Positions 10,204 to 21,521 of a stretch of DNA of 64,000 bases are shown here, piece after piece; the stretch's first letter is position 1; the number at the start of each line of letters is the position of its first letter. A model generated the notes under the pieces. The model did no database searches. It was not told the DNA's origin and worked only from the letters and a program-made list of their open reading frames with translations. This stretch comes from Saussurea involucrata (Eukaryota > Streptophyta > Magnoliopsida > Asterales > Asteraceae), in contig CM066312.1 of assembly GCA_033807775.1 (NCBI GenBank), positions 22,169,696-22,233,695 on the forward strand. Direction: 5' to 3'. Made by a program: the position numbers and the translations under genes.

Positions 10204-11432
10204 GTTGTTTATGTAACATTAAATAATTGTTATTTTTAGTATTAACTTATTTTGTTAAAGTATTGTGATTGACTTACTGTTTACTTCATTTGGTTTTTGC
10301 TAATTTCATCCATTTACTCAACTTTGAGTATCGATATCTCTTTCACACATACTCTATTTTGGACGCATTATATATCATTTCGAAGATCTCATATAGAAGA
10401 ACATAAACCTACTAAAAGTTAGTTATATATAACACATATATATAAATTTAAATGCGTCCAAAGTTTAGTAAAACCCATATTTCCAACACCTAGTAAGTAG
10501 GTTTATGAAACTTGCGATAATCCTAATACAGAGATTATTGGATGAACAAGCATTTATTTCTTGATTATTGGGGTATTGGTTCTTGTTGTCTGGAAGTGAT
10601 TCATATGATGCAAAAATTGGTATCATGTAATGTAGAACAATATCTATATTATAGAAACTTGCATTTGATAGTACCATATAAATCTGATCTAAATTCTCAT
10701 TAATTAGCTATGTTTGACTACTTAAAGACTAATTTTCTGCCTAATGAAAGACCTTTATTCAAGAGCAGACGAATATTGCAGTTACTTTTTCAGTGGAATC
10801 ATGCAGGCAACTTTTTCAGACGAAATCTATAAACACATTCAAATAATAATAATTTAAAACGATTTAATGAATTAGTTAATATATGATTATTATGTTAATG
10901 CGATAGGAGTGTAAAACAAAATTGAAAAAAAAATAAGAGATGTACCATAAATTAAATAATTAACTAAAAGAGTATGAATTTTAAATATAAAAAATATTTT
11001 TTTATGTAGTGTATAACTGTATATGATATATATTAAAATATATAAATCCAAAAAAAATTCAAGATTGGGCTCATTTCGGACGTATCGAAGAGACGATTAT
11101 AATGGTGTAATTTGTTAAATTAAAACGTATTTTTTTAACGTATTTTAGTTAATAAACGATTATATGTGTTAAATGTAAAATTAAAATAATGAAAGTAAAA
11201 GGTATAAAGTAAATTTAGTAAATAAGTATAGGGGTTGAAAGTGTAACATTTCATTTTAAATTCGCAAAAATGGACGAAATGGGGTGAACAGTGACAAAAA
11301 TATCAAAATTTTCATAAATGGTCCCTTGCAATTGAAAAGTCACAAAAATAACCCCATCGCGGGATGAGCGTCGCGGGATTCCATTTTTCAAAAATGGTCC
11401 CTGCAAGTTTAAAAAAGTGTCAGAAAGGTCCC
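10204..11432. other. 3' flank of the Ulp1 gene inside the MULE
   Basis: No coding sequence is supported. The first few hundred bases may hold the 3' untranslated region. From about 10880 to 11265 the sequence is shared with the foldback relative at 3124-4010, in both orientations there. From about 11270 the region carries CGCGGGAT and TTTTTCAAAAATGGTCCCT words leading into the right terminal repeat. Confidence 0.6.
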
Positions 11433-11548
11433 TGGCTCGCGATCGCGGGCTCCCATCGCGAATTTTTAGGGTATTTTTGCAAAGTGGGAGAGATTTTGGG
11501 TATTTCAGTAAAACATGGTCAAACTTAGGGTATTTTAATTAATTTCCC
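11433..11548 (-). repeat. Right terminal inverted repeat of the MULE
   Basis: Reverse complement of 4080-4192, ending GGTATTTTAATTAATTTCCC at 11548. It includes one CGCGATCGCGGGC word. Confidence 0.88.
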
Positions 11549-11557
11549 TTCTTATTT
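11549..11557. repeat. Right 9-bp target-site duplication of the MULE
   Basis: TTCTTATTT, identical to 4071-4079. Confidence 0.93.
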
Positions 11558-11987
11558 TGAGTGAATTAAACTGGGTATTTTCGACATAACTATTTTTGAT
11601 GGAAATTGTTATCCAAAATTTCCGACGGATTTTAATATGAATATAAACAAAAAAACTTATTAAGTCATCGATGGATTTCTGATAAATTTTAGATGAAAAT
11701 TTTCCGTCAATATTTTGTAGAAGATTTTGATAAATTCCATCAATGGTCATCATAAATTGTTAAAATAATTAAAAAACTATTTTTTCAAATTTGTTGAAAG
11801 ATCTTGTCGATAATCCATCGAAACATATTCAATTCATAAGTAGTTAAAAATCTGTCGCAAAATGTAATTCCAATCCAACAAACATCTGTCGTAAAATGCA
11901 ACTCACTACTAAACAAACAAGCAAATCCGACGGATTTCCATAAATTAAAAAAGTCAAAACAAGTTGACTTCCGGCGGAAATCCGCCG

Positions 11988-12000
<13 letters not shown>
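11558..12000. repeat. CACTA-type subterminal repeat DNA
   Basis: Recurrent variants of CCGACGGATTT, CATCGATGGATTTC, TTTTCCGTCAAT and CTTCCGGCGGAAATCCGCCG. The right flank of the MULE at about 11628-11652 is an inverted repeat of the left flank at about 4027-4049 (TTTGTTTATATTCATATTAA). This suggests the MULE entered an existing hairpin of the CACTA matrix. Confidence 0.6.
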
Positions 12001-12044
<44 letters not shown>

Positions 12045-12239
12045 GCTCCGTAAAATGCAAACCGTTCAATTGTTGCACACCTTACAAACCCATCATATCC
12101 CTTGATTTTATAATCCAATGGTCTAGATTAGTTTGGGTAGAAAATGTAAAATTAAGAAACATAGATACACCAATTGAAAATTAAAGGTTGAGGGAAGGGT
12201 AAATAAGAGAAATCACATGTGCAGTCAATCTCCAAATCA

Positions 12240-12470
12240 ATCTCGTTCCCTGATATGTCGCCCTTTCATCCCTGGAGTAGCTGAGTTCGATTTTCATCCC
12301 TGGAAAATCGCTGAGTTCGATCGATTTCATCCCTGGAATTCGATTTCATCTCTTGAAAATCGTTGAGTTCGATCGATTTCATCCCTGGTATGTCGCCCCT
12401 TTGTATTATGGATTTCATCCCTGGAATTCGATTTCATCTCTGGAAAATCGCTGAGTTCGAGGTTTTGTTT
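12240..12470. repeat. Minisatellite of TCATCCCTGGA / AAATCGCTGAGTTCGA units
   Basis: Words TTTCATCCCTGGAATTCGAT and GGAAAATCGCTGAGTTCGA alternate several times with deletions. Non-coding. Confidence 0.8.
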
Positions 12471-12884
12471 TCCCTCCACAAATTTGTGTATATAAATTGC
12501 ATTTGATGTAGACTGATGTAAGCATGCTCAATTTCTTCATATATGACAAATATGTGAAAAATATATCATAATCTGGTGACATTCAGGTTAGGGTTTTTGT
12601 GAATGTTAGTTTAGGGTTTAGTAAAAATAAGAACTTGACCCAGATTCGACCTGTTTTGGATTAGGATATAAAAAAATTTGATTGTTGCATTTGTGAAGCT
12701 ATAATTCTTGATAGTAGCATATGTAAAAAGGTACTGCCATTTTTCCAAATTCGATTCTTGTTAGTAGCATATATGCTACTGCATGTTGTGTATTATGCAT
12801 ATATGACAGTGTTAAGAAGGTACTGTCATTTTCCCAAATTAGAATATATATATATATAAGAATACTGAAAATATATTAATCCAT

Positions 12885-13205
12885 ATATGCAGCAGCATAA
12901 CTGCATCATTTTTGGTTTGTTTCTTATTAAGCAGCAGCATATATGCAGCAGCATAACTGCAGCGTTTTCGGTTTGTTTCTTATTAAGCAGCAGCATAAAT
13001 GCATATATGCAGCAGCAAAACTGCATATATGCAGCAGCATAACTGCATATATGCAACAACATAACTGCATCATTTTCGGTTTGTTTCTTATTAAGCAGCA
13101 GCATAACTGCATCGTTTCAGTTTGTTTCTTATTAAGCAGCAACATAAATACATATATGCAGCAACATAACTGCATCGTTTTCGGTTTGTTTCTTATTAAA
13201 GATAT
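12885..13205. repeat. Minisatellite of GCAGCAGCATAACTGCAT / TCGGTTTGTTTCTTATTAAG units
   Basis: The two words alternate with period near 60 plus shorter internal GCAGCATAACTGCATATAT repeats. Cysteine- and alanine-rich open frames on both strands come from this repeat and are not genes. Confidence 0.88.
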
Positions 13206-13254
13206 CGCCACCCATGTTAACTTTCATAGATATCAACGTCGTTTTCGGTTGGAA

Positions 13255-13545
13255 ACCTTGAAAATTTCTGGACTGCACAATGGTATAATAGATACCAATG
13301 TTGGAAACCAAAAATTATGGACTGCACAATGGAGTATGCTGGACGATGAAGAAGATGGATTTACAAAATTCTGGACTGCACAATAGAGTATGTTGGACGA
13401 TGAAGAATGACGGAATATATACCAATGTTGGAAACCAAAATTTTTGGACCGCACAATGGAGTATGCTGGACGATGAAGAAGATGGATTTACAAAACTTCT
13501 GGACTGCACAATGGAGTATGCTGGACGATGAAGAATGATGGAATA
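13255..13545. repeat. Minisatellite of TGGACTGCACAATGGAGTAT units
   Basis: Units contain TGGACTGCACAATGGAGTAT, GCTGGACGATGAAGAAGATG and ACCAATGTTGGAAACCAAAA in varying order. Open frames crossing it are repeat artefacts. Confidence 0.85.
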
Positions 13546-13565
13546 ATAGGATAATTACAATTTTT

Positions 13566-13695
13566 TTGACTGTCACATATGCAATTTCAATTTCACTGTC
13601 ACCCCTGCATATATGCAATTTCACTGTCACCTGCATATATGCAATTTCATTGTCACGTATGCACTCAACATTCATTTATGCAATTTCACTGCATT
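13566..13695. repeat. Short array of ATATGCAATTTCACTGTCAC units
   Basis: Four to five copies with small changes, next to an unrelated AT-rich spacer. Confidence 0.8.
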
Positions 13696-13837
13696 TATTT
13701 GTTCTATTGTTGCACATCTATTTCTGCATCGTTTTGTGTTTGATTTATGTTGCTCATCTCGCCACCAAACATGTAGTCGAATTCAACAATGATATTTAAT
13801 CATTCTTTAATTGTTAATAGAAAATTTGTAAAAGGAT

Positions 13838-13985
13838 ACGCATAAACAAAAGGAAGAAAAGAAGAAGGATACGCAGAAAAAAAAGGAAGAAGAAGGATAC
13901 GCAAAAAAAAAGGAAGAAGAATGATATGCAGAAAAAAAGGAAGAAGAAGAAGAAGGATACGTAGAAAAGAAGAAGAAAAGGATAT
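13838..13985. repeat. Array of GAAGAAGGATACGCAGAAAA units
   Basis: Five or six purine-rich units of about 25-35 bp. The serine/phenylalanine-rich minus-strand frame across it is an artefact. Confidence 0.8.
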
Positions 13986-14209
13986 ACACGATCAATGTAA
14001 ATTTCCTAGATGTTATGTTACAATTTAGGAGTTGATTTGATTAGTAAATATTATCTATAATTAACCACAAAATCTGGAATTATCAATTTACTAAATTAAC
14101 CCTTCAATAAAATAATTAATTTTAATCACTAGATAATGACATGGATAAATGAGTGGTTGAGATTGGTTTTTAAAGGGGTGCAACATCTACTTGGTTTGCA
14201 TTTGATTTG

Positions 14210-14331
<122 letters not shown>

Positions 14332-14780
14332 GGTCGATTTTCGATAGATGTTAATTATTTCTCTTAATTAAAATCCGTCGGAAATGGATTATATTTTTTT
14401 AAACATTTTACATATTTAGATAAGTAAATATTTTTTTTATCCGGCGGAAACGTTTTATATTTTTTTTAAAACTTTTTATAAATTTAAAAAATATATATAT
14501 TTTTTATATCCGTCGGAAATTGTTATATGTTTTTTAAAAAAATTATAAATTTAAAAGAAATAAATATATATTTTTGTATAGGAAGTCAATTTTTTTTCTA
14601 ATTATTTAATTTAAAGAAAAATGGAAATTTATAACCGCCGGAAACTAAACGGTTAACGGCGGATTTCCACTTTTTTCTTTTGCTATATAAATTTAAATAT
14701 TTAATGATAAATCAAACCAAATTTACTTTATTGTAGAATATATCGGCTGATTTTAATTTTGAAATTAAAATACGTATTAT
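14332..14780. repeat. CACTA-type subterminal repeat DNA
   Basis: Variants AAAATCCGTCGGAAATGG, TATCCGGCGGAAACG, TATCCGTCGGAAATTG and ACGGCGGATTTCCAC spaced by AT-rich DNA. This continues the matrix seen at 11.6-12.0 kb and 19.3 kb. Confidence 0.65.
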
Positions 14781-15112
14781 AGACATTCGGTTCACATAAC
14801 GGTTCACAAACACACATATGTTTGTATTCATATTGTGGCACATATGTATGAGTTCACATGTATATACGCTCAGTTCACATGCATACATATATGTTTATGT
14901 TCATATGTACAACGAGTAACATATATACATATATGTTTATGTTCATATGTACAACGAGTAACATATATACATATATGTTTATGTTCATATGTATAGCGAG
15001 TCACATACCTATAACGGTTCACATACATACATATTTTTCTTCTACACTATACACGCTCAGTTCACATGCATACATATATGTTTATGTTCATATGTACAAC
15101 GAGTAACATATA
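14781..15112. repeat. Minisatellite of GTTCATATGTACAACGAGTA units (left part)
   Basis: Units of about 53 bp with TACATATATGTTTATGTTCA and TGTACAACGAGTAACATATA. The array is cut at 15112 by the Helitron and continues at 18195. Confidence 0.88.
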
Positions 15113-18100
15113 TCTATTACTACTTTAATATTCATTTAGACCAAAACTCTTAATTACAAGTTGTAATGCACAAGGTACTACATTTTAATGCATTGAACTA
15201 TAAAATCTCTTAATTACAACATACTATGCACAATGTACAAGTTAAAAGCCTTTTTGTTGTACACAGTCACAAGACAACCTTTTTACACAAAAATGATACG
15301 TCTGATCTTCTGAAAAAAGTTGACACTTGGTTTGTTTCCTCTTTAAAACCCAAATTCAAATTCAAAGTTCTTTTCTCTTGAATAAAAATTCAAATTCGAA
15401 GAAACAATATCAAAACGATTTTTCATATCCCACCTGTGCCCCCATCCAGCCCCAACCCTATCGTCCCCATTCGACTTCGGCCATAGTTCGACCATGAGCC
15501 ACCGCCCACCGGCAACCATGAAGGCACGAATTGCCACAGGTTTCGAGTTCGATTTGTGGTTCGATTTCGTCTATGGAATTCGATTTCTGATCTTGCTAAA
15601 CAGCAACAGGTTTGATTTCCGTTTTTGTTGCTTACGGAGTCTCGTTCCTATTTTTTTTTCCGGCGACGGTTAACAACTTCAGCCTTTGGATTCGATTTCT
15701 TCCAGCTTTGGCCTTTGGAACTCGATTTCAGGAGGGATGAGGTTTTTAGGTGGGTTTTTGTAGCTTTGTTTTGAATGAGTTTTTGTAACTTTGTTCTTCC
15801 AGCTTTTACCTTTCAATGGGTTTTTGGTAAGTAGTTCTTTATATCAATATTTTATCATCTTGGTGTTTTTATCTTCTCTTTATATTTGTTTCTATATTTC
15901 ATTCTGTTTGAAAATTATTGTCATTAAATGTATGTTAATGAAACTGCTTTTCGAATTTAATTAGTTCATTGTTTGTGTATATGTATACTTTTTCTGATTA
16001 TTGCTGTAGAATCCAACATCACCTTCTTAGGTTTGGTGGGTATCAAGAGCGATGGTTTTGGAGCAGTATTCCTCTTTTGGAGCCCAACTTTGTTAATGCT
16101 CTAATTGTTTGTTACCTTGAAGTGAGGTAGCTCAATGAATGAGAAACAATATCTTAAGTTGTGAATAGGATCTCAGAAAACAGGAGACTGGAGTTCTCTT
16201 TTTTGTAACATTTTTGGTGTTTTATGGTGAAAGAACAGGAGACTGTAGTCTTCACCATCTTTCTGTGTTTGCAGGTCATACCAACATCATTCTTTGCTTT
16301 AGGTATGCATTCATTTCTTTTTTTTTCATTGTTGTGTATCTAAATTTTATTCAAAGCACTTGTTAGCGGTTAACCCTTATCAATCTTTTATGTGCCCTTT
16401 CTATATAGAGGGTTAGGGTTAGGATCCTCCATGTGAGTTATTCATTTGCTTTTCAAATTATTCTTCAACTACACAGGGATAATTCAATTAATGGTGTTAC
16501 TATAAAATTATTTCTACCATTTTGCTGGTAACTTTAGTTACTAACTGGTGTGGCTTTGCTAAGGGGCTTTGATATGGTAAGATATAAAAGAAGAACAAGT
16601 GACTGTTTATGCTTTCTATACAGGGTTAGGGTTTCGGGAGCACGAATGGGAGAAAACTATTCTCTGTTTCTCGATTTTTGTCTAGGTACAATCTTCATCT
16701 TTGATTTCCTCATGATTTGTTGATACGGGTTCGCCTTTGTTCTCTGCCTCTTGGTTTTTGCCGATACTTTAACTTCATTTTTTCAGTTCAACAATGGGTT
16801 ATGGTCGATAGATGGAAGAATAATTGGACAAACTATTGATGCGGCAACTTACAAAGCCAGCCGACATCTTTGAACACTCGATGCTTTTATGTTGCTCTGA
16901 TTTGTTTATTAAATCAAAGTTTGTTATAGTAGACTTGTAATATTGAATCATTCCATGATAAGCTCATTCTTAATATGAAGTATGTGATCCTAAATTTGTT
17001 CCATAATTGGTTGGTACATGGTAAATGAAAAAAAACATGGTACAATGTTCACCACTAACAGTTTGTAGGTTCAATAGAAATTGACACTTGGTTTGTTTGA
17101 CTTCAATTATGAATGAATTTTGTTGAAAACTTTACATCTCTCTACATTGTATTATATAATACCTTTGACAGCGTTGCATGGGTGCTGTTTGTTTCTGAGT
17201 ATTGGTAGGCTTAATGATGATTCATGGAAACATAATTTTAGAGTTGGAATTATTAGGAACCTTTGGAGACTGCTATTAAATGTTCCCCACATCCAAGTAT
17301 GTTGCTATTTGATGTTCCCCATGTTCAAATAGTTGCTCAATACCACTTATGTTTCTTTCATTTTTTTTGTTGGCCTTCTATTCAACGACCTCTATATCTG
17401 CTACCCCCTTCCAATGACCTATTGCCAAATTGCCATATTTATTTGGAAGTGGATCTATAATCAATTTTATAGTAGGATTTGAGTATGATTGAATTCTTGA
17501 TGGAAATAAATAATTTTTTTGTGTAAATAAGATTGTTTCTTGGAGGAAATTATATGGAGATAGGTTTTGTGAAGTTTGAAGGAAAGTTGAATTTGACAGT
17601 AAGAATTCTGATGGACAAATTGTTTTTTGCGACCCTTTTATGCAACATGAGTAAGTGATCAAGTCGTATATTCTCATGTGAGTTGATAGATGAGTTAAAT
17701 TGGAGAATGGGCATGTGGACTAAATTCTTCTGGGCCAAAAAGTTTATTCTTTGAACTTTGAAGTCCATGTTCTAAATTATCGTATAATAATATTTGCTTA
17801 TTCTTTATATCATATAACCTAAAAATTTATTTGACTGGTTTAACTTATCATTAGTAGTTTTACAATAAAATTTTACATCCCGTCGACCTGAGCCTTTTTC
17901 ATTTTCATCTTCCATTTACAATAAAGTTTCATGCCATATTCAGTTAAGAATTTTAAGTTTTGTAATGAGTTTTGAGGGTGGGTTTAGAAGCCCAATACGT
18001 GTGCAATTATTTTTCCATTTATCTTGCTACTACACCATATTAACCTTCAACTTTATATATATTAGTTGACTTGCAAATTAATCACGTAGACTCATGAAAT

Positions 18101-18194
18101 AAAATCGAAAGTGATAAAAAAACATGATTTAGGACTAAACTACAATTTTAAAACTGCGATTCACCCGCGCGGCATCGCGCGGGTACACCACTAG
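15113..18194 (+). mobile_element. Non-autonomous Helitron (3082 bp)
   Basis: The 5' end is TCTATTACTACTTTAATATT and the 3' end is CACCACTAG, preceded by a perfect 8-bp GC hairpin 11 nt before the end. It is inserted between A and T (15112 A, 18195 T), and joining the flanks rebuilds one continuous minisatellite unit, so both borders are exact. No Rep/helicase reading frame was found, so it depends on another element. Short frames inside are not convincing genes. Two GACACTTGGTTTGTTT words occur near 15321 and 17080, and GGTTAGGGTTAGGATCC near 16412 is unexplained. Captured host gene pieces are possible but none was recognised. Confidence 0.92.
18164..18183 (+). other. Helitron 3' terminal hairpin
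   Basis: CCCGCGCG, loop GCAT, CGCGCGGG: an 8-bp perfect stem with a 4-nt loop, 11 nt upstream of the CTAG terminus. This is the standard Helitron 3' signal. Confidence 0.93.
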
Positions 18195-18460
18195 TACATA
18201 TATGTTTATGTTCATATATATAGCGAGTCACATACCTATAACGGTTCACATACATACATGCTTGTCTTCTACACTAGGTAACAGATCATATACATGACAT
18301 ACTTCATATATATATATAGACGTTGTTTCACATGTAGCGGTTCACATACATATATGTTTGCATGTGTTCATATATATAGCGGGTCAAATGTATACATATA
18401 CACATAATACATATATACATTCACTTCATATATATGGGTTCACATACATACTTATTGATT
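18195..18460. repeat. Minisatellite (right part) after the Helitron
   Basis: Continues the 14.8-kb array with TACATATATGTTTATGTTCA, AGCGAGTCACATACCTATAA and GGTTCACATACATACAT words. Confidence 0.85.
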
Positions 18461-18464
18461 TTTA

Positions 18465-19170
18465 ATGGAGTCAATTGGGCTTTGATAGATCCATTTGTGC
18501 TTTGATGGATCTAACAGGGGTTTATTAGATCCAAATGGTCGTTAATGGATCCAACATGGGTTTATTGGATCCAAATGACCGTTAATGGATCCTATTGGGG
18601 TTTCATTGATCCACTAGATGTTTAATCAACTCAATTGAACTTTAATGGGTTATGTTCGGGGTTTAATATATTCTTTTGGGCTTTAATGGATCGTATTGTG
18701 CTTTAATGGACCGTATTGGGCTTTAATGGATCATTTTGGGCTTCAATGAACCATTTTGTGCTTTAATGGACCGTTTTGGGCTTCAATGTATTCTTTTGAG
18801 CTTTAATGGACCGTATTGAGCTTTAGTGGACCGTATTGGGCTTTAGTGGACCGTATTGAGCTTTAATGGACCATTTTGGGCTTGAATGGATGGTGATGGG
18901 CTTAAATGTATCATTTCGGGCGTACATGGACCATATTGGGCTTTAACAAACCATATTAGTCATTAATGGGTTATGTTCGACTTGAATGTATCCTTTTGGA
19001 ATTTAATTAACCATATTGGGCTTTAATTCACCATTTTAGCTTGAATTGGCCGTTTTGGGGTTAAACGTATCTTCTTCGGCTTGAATGGACCGTAGCGGAC
19101 TTTAATGGACCGAACTTTTGGGCTTTAATGGACCGTTTTGAGCTTTAATGGGCCGTTTCGGGCTTTAATG
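18465..19170. repeat. About 20-bp tandem array, CTTTAATGGACCGTATTGGG type
   Basis: More than 25 degenerate units with consensus near GGGCTTTAATGGACCGTATT. The early units (18465-18620) use ATCCAATTGGGGTTTAATGG-like variants. No coding capacity. It lies between CACTA-type repeat blocks and upstream of TNP2. Confidence 0.88.
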
Positions 19171-19440
19171 GTATAATAATAATAATAATAACAATAACAT
19201 TAATAATATTAATAAATAATAATAATAATAATATACCAATAATATAATAATACTATAATAATAATTAATAAATAATTATGGTTTCATGCGGATTTCCAAC
19301 GGACATGTATACATCGACGGATTTCCGGCGGATATATACGTCGGAAACGGAAATTTCAAATTTATTATAAAAATAAGGTGGAGTTTTCGAAATTCATTTA
19401 ATTTCGGCGGATATATCCGCCAAAAAAATGAGGGTTTTTA
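19171..19440. repeat. (TAA)n tract and CACTA-type subterminal repeats
   Basis: An imperfect (AAT)n stretch to 19270 is followed by GCGGATTTCCAACGGA, ACGGATTTCCGGCGGATATA and TTCGGCGGATATATCCGCC, the last of which is self-complementary. Confidence 0.7.
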
Positions 19441-19692
19441 ATCCCTCTTCTCCCATCCAGTAGCAAAACAGAAAGCAATATCCCCAAACCCCCTTCTCCG
19501 CAGCGATGTCCGATTCCAGCACCATCTTCGGCCGATTCCTCGCATCTTCGACCGATTCCTCGCATCTCCAGCCATCGGCGCCTCCCACCTCCCTTGTCCG
19601 GCCGAGTTCAAGCATTTTGGATGAAATCTCTTTTTCTTTCACTTTGTTTGAAGAATGTGATTATTGCAAAATAATTTGTGTTGTGTGTAGTA

Positions 19693-19729
<37 letters not shown>

Positions 19730-20061
19730 GTATGTGTGTGTATTTATGTATGTATGTTTTTTTTTCATTTTGTTTGAAGATGGTGAAATTTTTGATTGAA
19801 ATGGTATATACATGAATTTTTTTGGTTTGATTGAAATGGTATTTATGTGTGATGTGGAGTTAATGATGTGGTTTGATTGAAAATGGTATATAGATAAACT
19901 ATTTTGCAAATATTATTATGTTAAACATTGTTAATCATTTCATATTGCGTATTAGTATGTGATTAGCTTTGATTTTGATTGGATATATATACTACACACA
20001 CATACACATATTATTTTGCAATAATCACCATCAGATATATATATATATATGTGTGTATGTG

Positions 20062-20110
<49 letters not shown>

Positions 20111-20516
20111 ATATTTATGTATGTATGTTTGTCACATTCGATTATTTTTATTCAAAAATTAAATGTTTATTCCACATTTGATTATTTTTCTTCGTTAGTC
20201 ATACCAATTGCGAATGTTTGAGTCTTTATATGTGTAAGACCTTTATGTTGGGTTGTAAGTTTATGGATATCTGTAGTATTAGCTCTAATAGGTTATGTTG
20301 GGTTGTAAGTTTATGCATATGTGTAGATATAAGGATAAATATGTATAGTGTTGAATATTGATAAATATGGAATATATATATAGATATGTATAGATATGGA
20401 GGTATAAATATAGTGTTGAATATGGAGAAATATGGCGTGTGACATAGTGTTGAATATGAATAGATATGGAATGTATGAATGTCTATCTAACTACAGTTTA
20501 TATTGGATTTGTAGCT
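19441..20516. other. Upstream region of TNP2 with microsatellites
   Basis: A CT-rich stretch at 19440-19640 resembles a 5' leader: ATG at 19506, then CATCTTCGGCCGATTCCTCG repeated in part. There are (TA)n tracts at 19693-19725 and 20036-20095, the latter grading into (TG)n, and a repeated GTTATGTTGGGTTGTAAGTT near 20242 and 20291. The sequence TTGGATTTGTAG at 20503-20514 looks like an intron acceptor just before the TNP2 frame. Confidence 0.5.
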
Positions 20517-21521
20517 ATGTCGGCTAATACGGATAGAGGACGGATGTATAAATGAGTAAATAAGAGTGGTGAAATTAATCCTGTGTTCAGTGTTGAAGTA
20601 GAACGATTTTTGAATTTTGCTTGCACCAATGAGCAATCTATTCAACCGAGGGGCACAAATGAGGGGGTAGTATTATTTATAAGATGTTCTTGTAAGAAAT
20701 GTAAACTCATTAAGTATAAAACTAGAGAGCGGTTCATTTAGACTTATCAAAAACAAGATTCATGCTTTCTTATACTCACTGGTATGCACACGGCGAAATA
20801 GAATCCTCGGTTCAACAAGCACAACAGGCAATAGTAGACGAAGATAATAACGAGTTTGACTGTGTTCAACAAATGGTGATGGACCAAACTATTCTTGGTA
20901 CATCAAGTACGTGGGAGGAGCAAGAACCGAATCCCAATGCACCACAGGTCTATGAGATGTCTATGAGATGTTTAGAAGCTGCGGACCAGCCGTTGTATGA
21001 GGGATGCCAAAGATATTCAAAGTTACAGGCAGCGACAATGTTTTTGAACTGGAAGGCATACTGCAATGTACAAGAGACAACCTACAATCGTAACATTGCT
21101 ATGGTGAAAGAAATGCTACTTGACGGTGAACAATTGGTTGGTAGTTTTTACGAGACAAAGAAGATGTTGAAGCAACTTAATCTTCCCAAAGAGAAGATCC
21201 ATGCTTGCAAAAACCATTGCATGTTATTCTATAAGGAATATGCCGATTATGACACTTGTCAAGTGTGTGGGGAGCCTCGCTACAAGACAACTAGCCGAAA
21301 CAATAAGGTGCCTCAGTTGGTGTTGACGTATTTGCGTGTAACAGAAAGATTACAACGAATGTATTTGTGTAAGAAAACAGCAAAAGAGATGAATTGGCAC
21401 CATCAACATCAGACTCAATCGGGAAAGATGGCGCATCCGAGTGATGGGGAAGCTTTGAAATATTTCGACAGGCTACATCCTGATTTTTCTCAAGAGATCA
21501 AGAATGTTCGTCTGGGCTTAT
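20517..21521 (+). pseudogene. CACTA transposase (TNP2-like), 5' part
   Basis: Starts ATG TCG GCT after an acceptor-like AG. The first frame matches the transposase-associated domain (GRMYK, then VNKSGEI, EVERFLNFAC, RCSCKKCK). It has a premature TGA right after GRMYK and a shift near 20735. The second frame (from about 20762) gives SYTHWYAHGE, then AATMFLNWKAY, MLKQLNLPKEKIHACKNHCM, DTCQVCGEPRYK and KNVRLGL, the start of the Transposase_21 region. The frame is cut in mid-motif by the Athila LTR at 21522 and resumes with CTDGFNP at 55787. Function would be CACTA transposition. It is dead because of the stop, shifts and the insertion. Confidence 0.88.
21517..21521. repeat. Left target-site duplication of the Athila-type element
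   Basis: CTTAT, identical to 55782-55786. Removing the element and one copy restores the TNP2 reading across the site. Confidence 0.93.

Larger units (their letters stand above)
4080..11548 (+). mobile_element. Complete Mutator-like element (7469 bp) carrying a Ulp1-protease gene
   Basis: The element is bounded by inverted terminal repeats of about 115 bp, both starting GGGAAATTAATTAAAATACC, and by a perfect 9-bp target duplication. Its only gene is the spliced DUF1985/Ulp1 gene at 4712-10203. No MURA transposase, zinc finger or DDE domain was seen, so movement would need a transposase supplied elsewhere. This layout matches the Ulp1-carrying MULEs known from Arabidopsis as Kaonashi. The intact duplication, intact splice sites and open exons suggest fairly recent transposition. 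It sits in CACTA-type repeat DNA and beside a truncated foldback relative. Confidence 0.9.

Noticed and set aside
4080..11548. MURA transposase in the MULE
   Set aside because: Looked for and not found; the only coding content is the DUF1985/Ulp1 gene.
12885..13545. CRISPR-like spaced repeats
   Set aside because: Units are degenerate and adjacent, without unique spacers of constant length, in a plant genome.
12826..13675. Cys/Ala-rich and other repetitive frames on both strands
   Set aside because: They follow the minisatellite units exactly and have no start context or homology I recognise.
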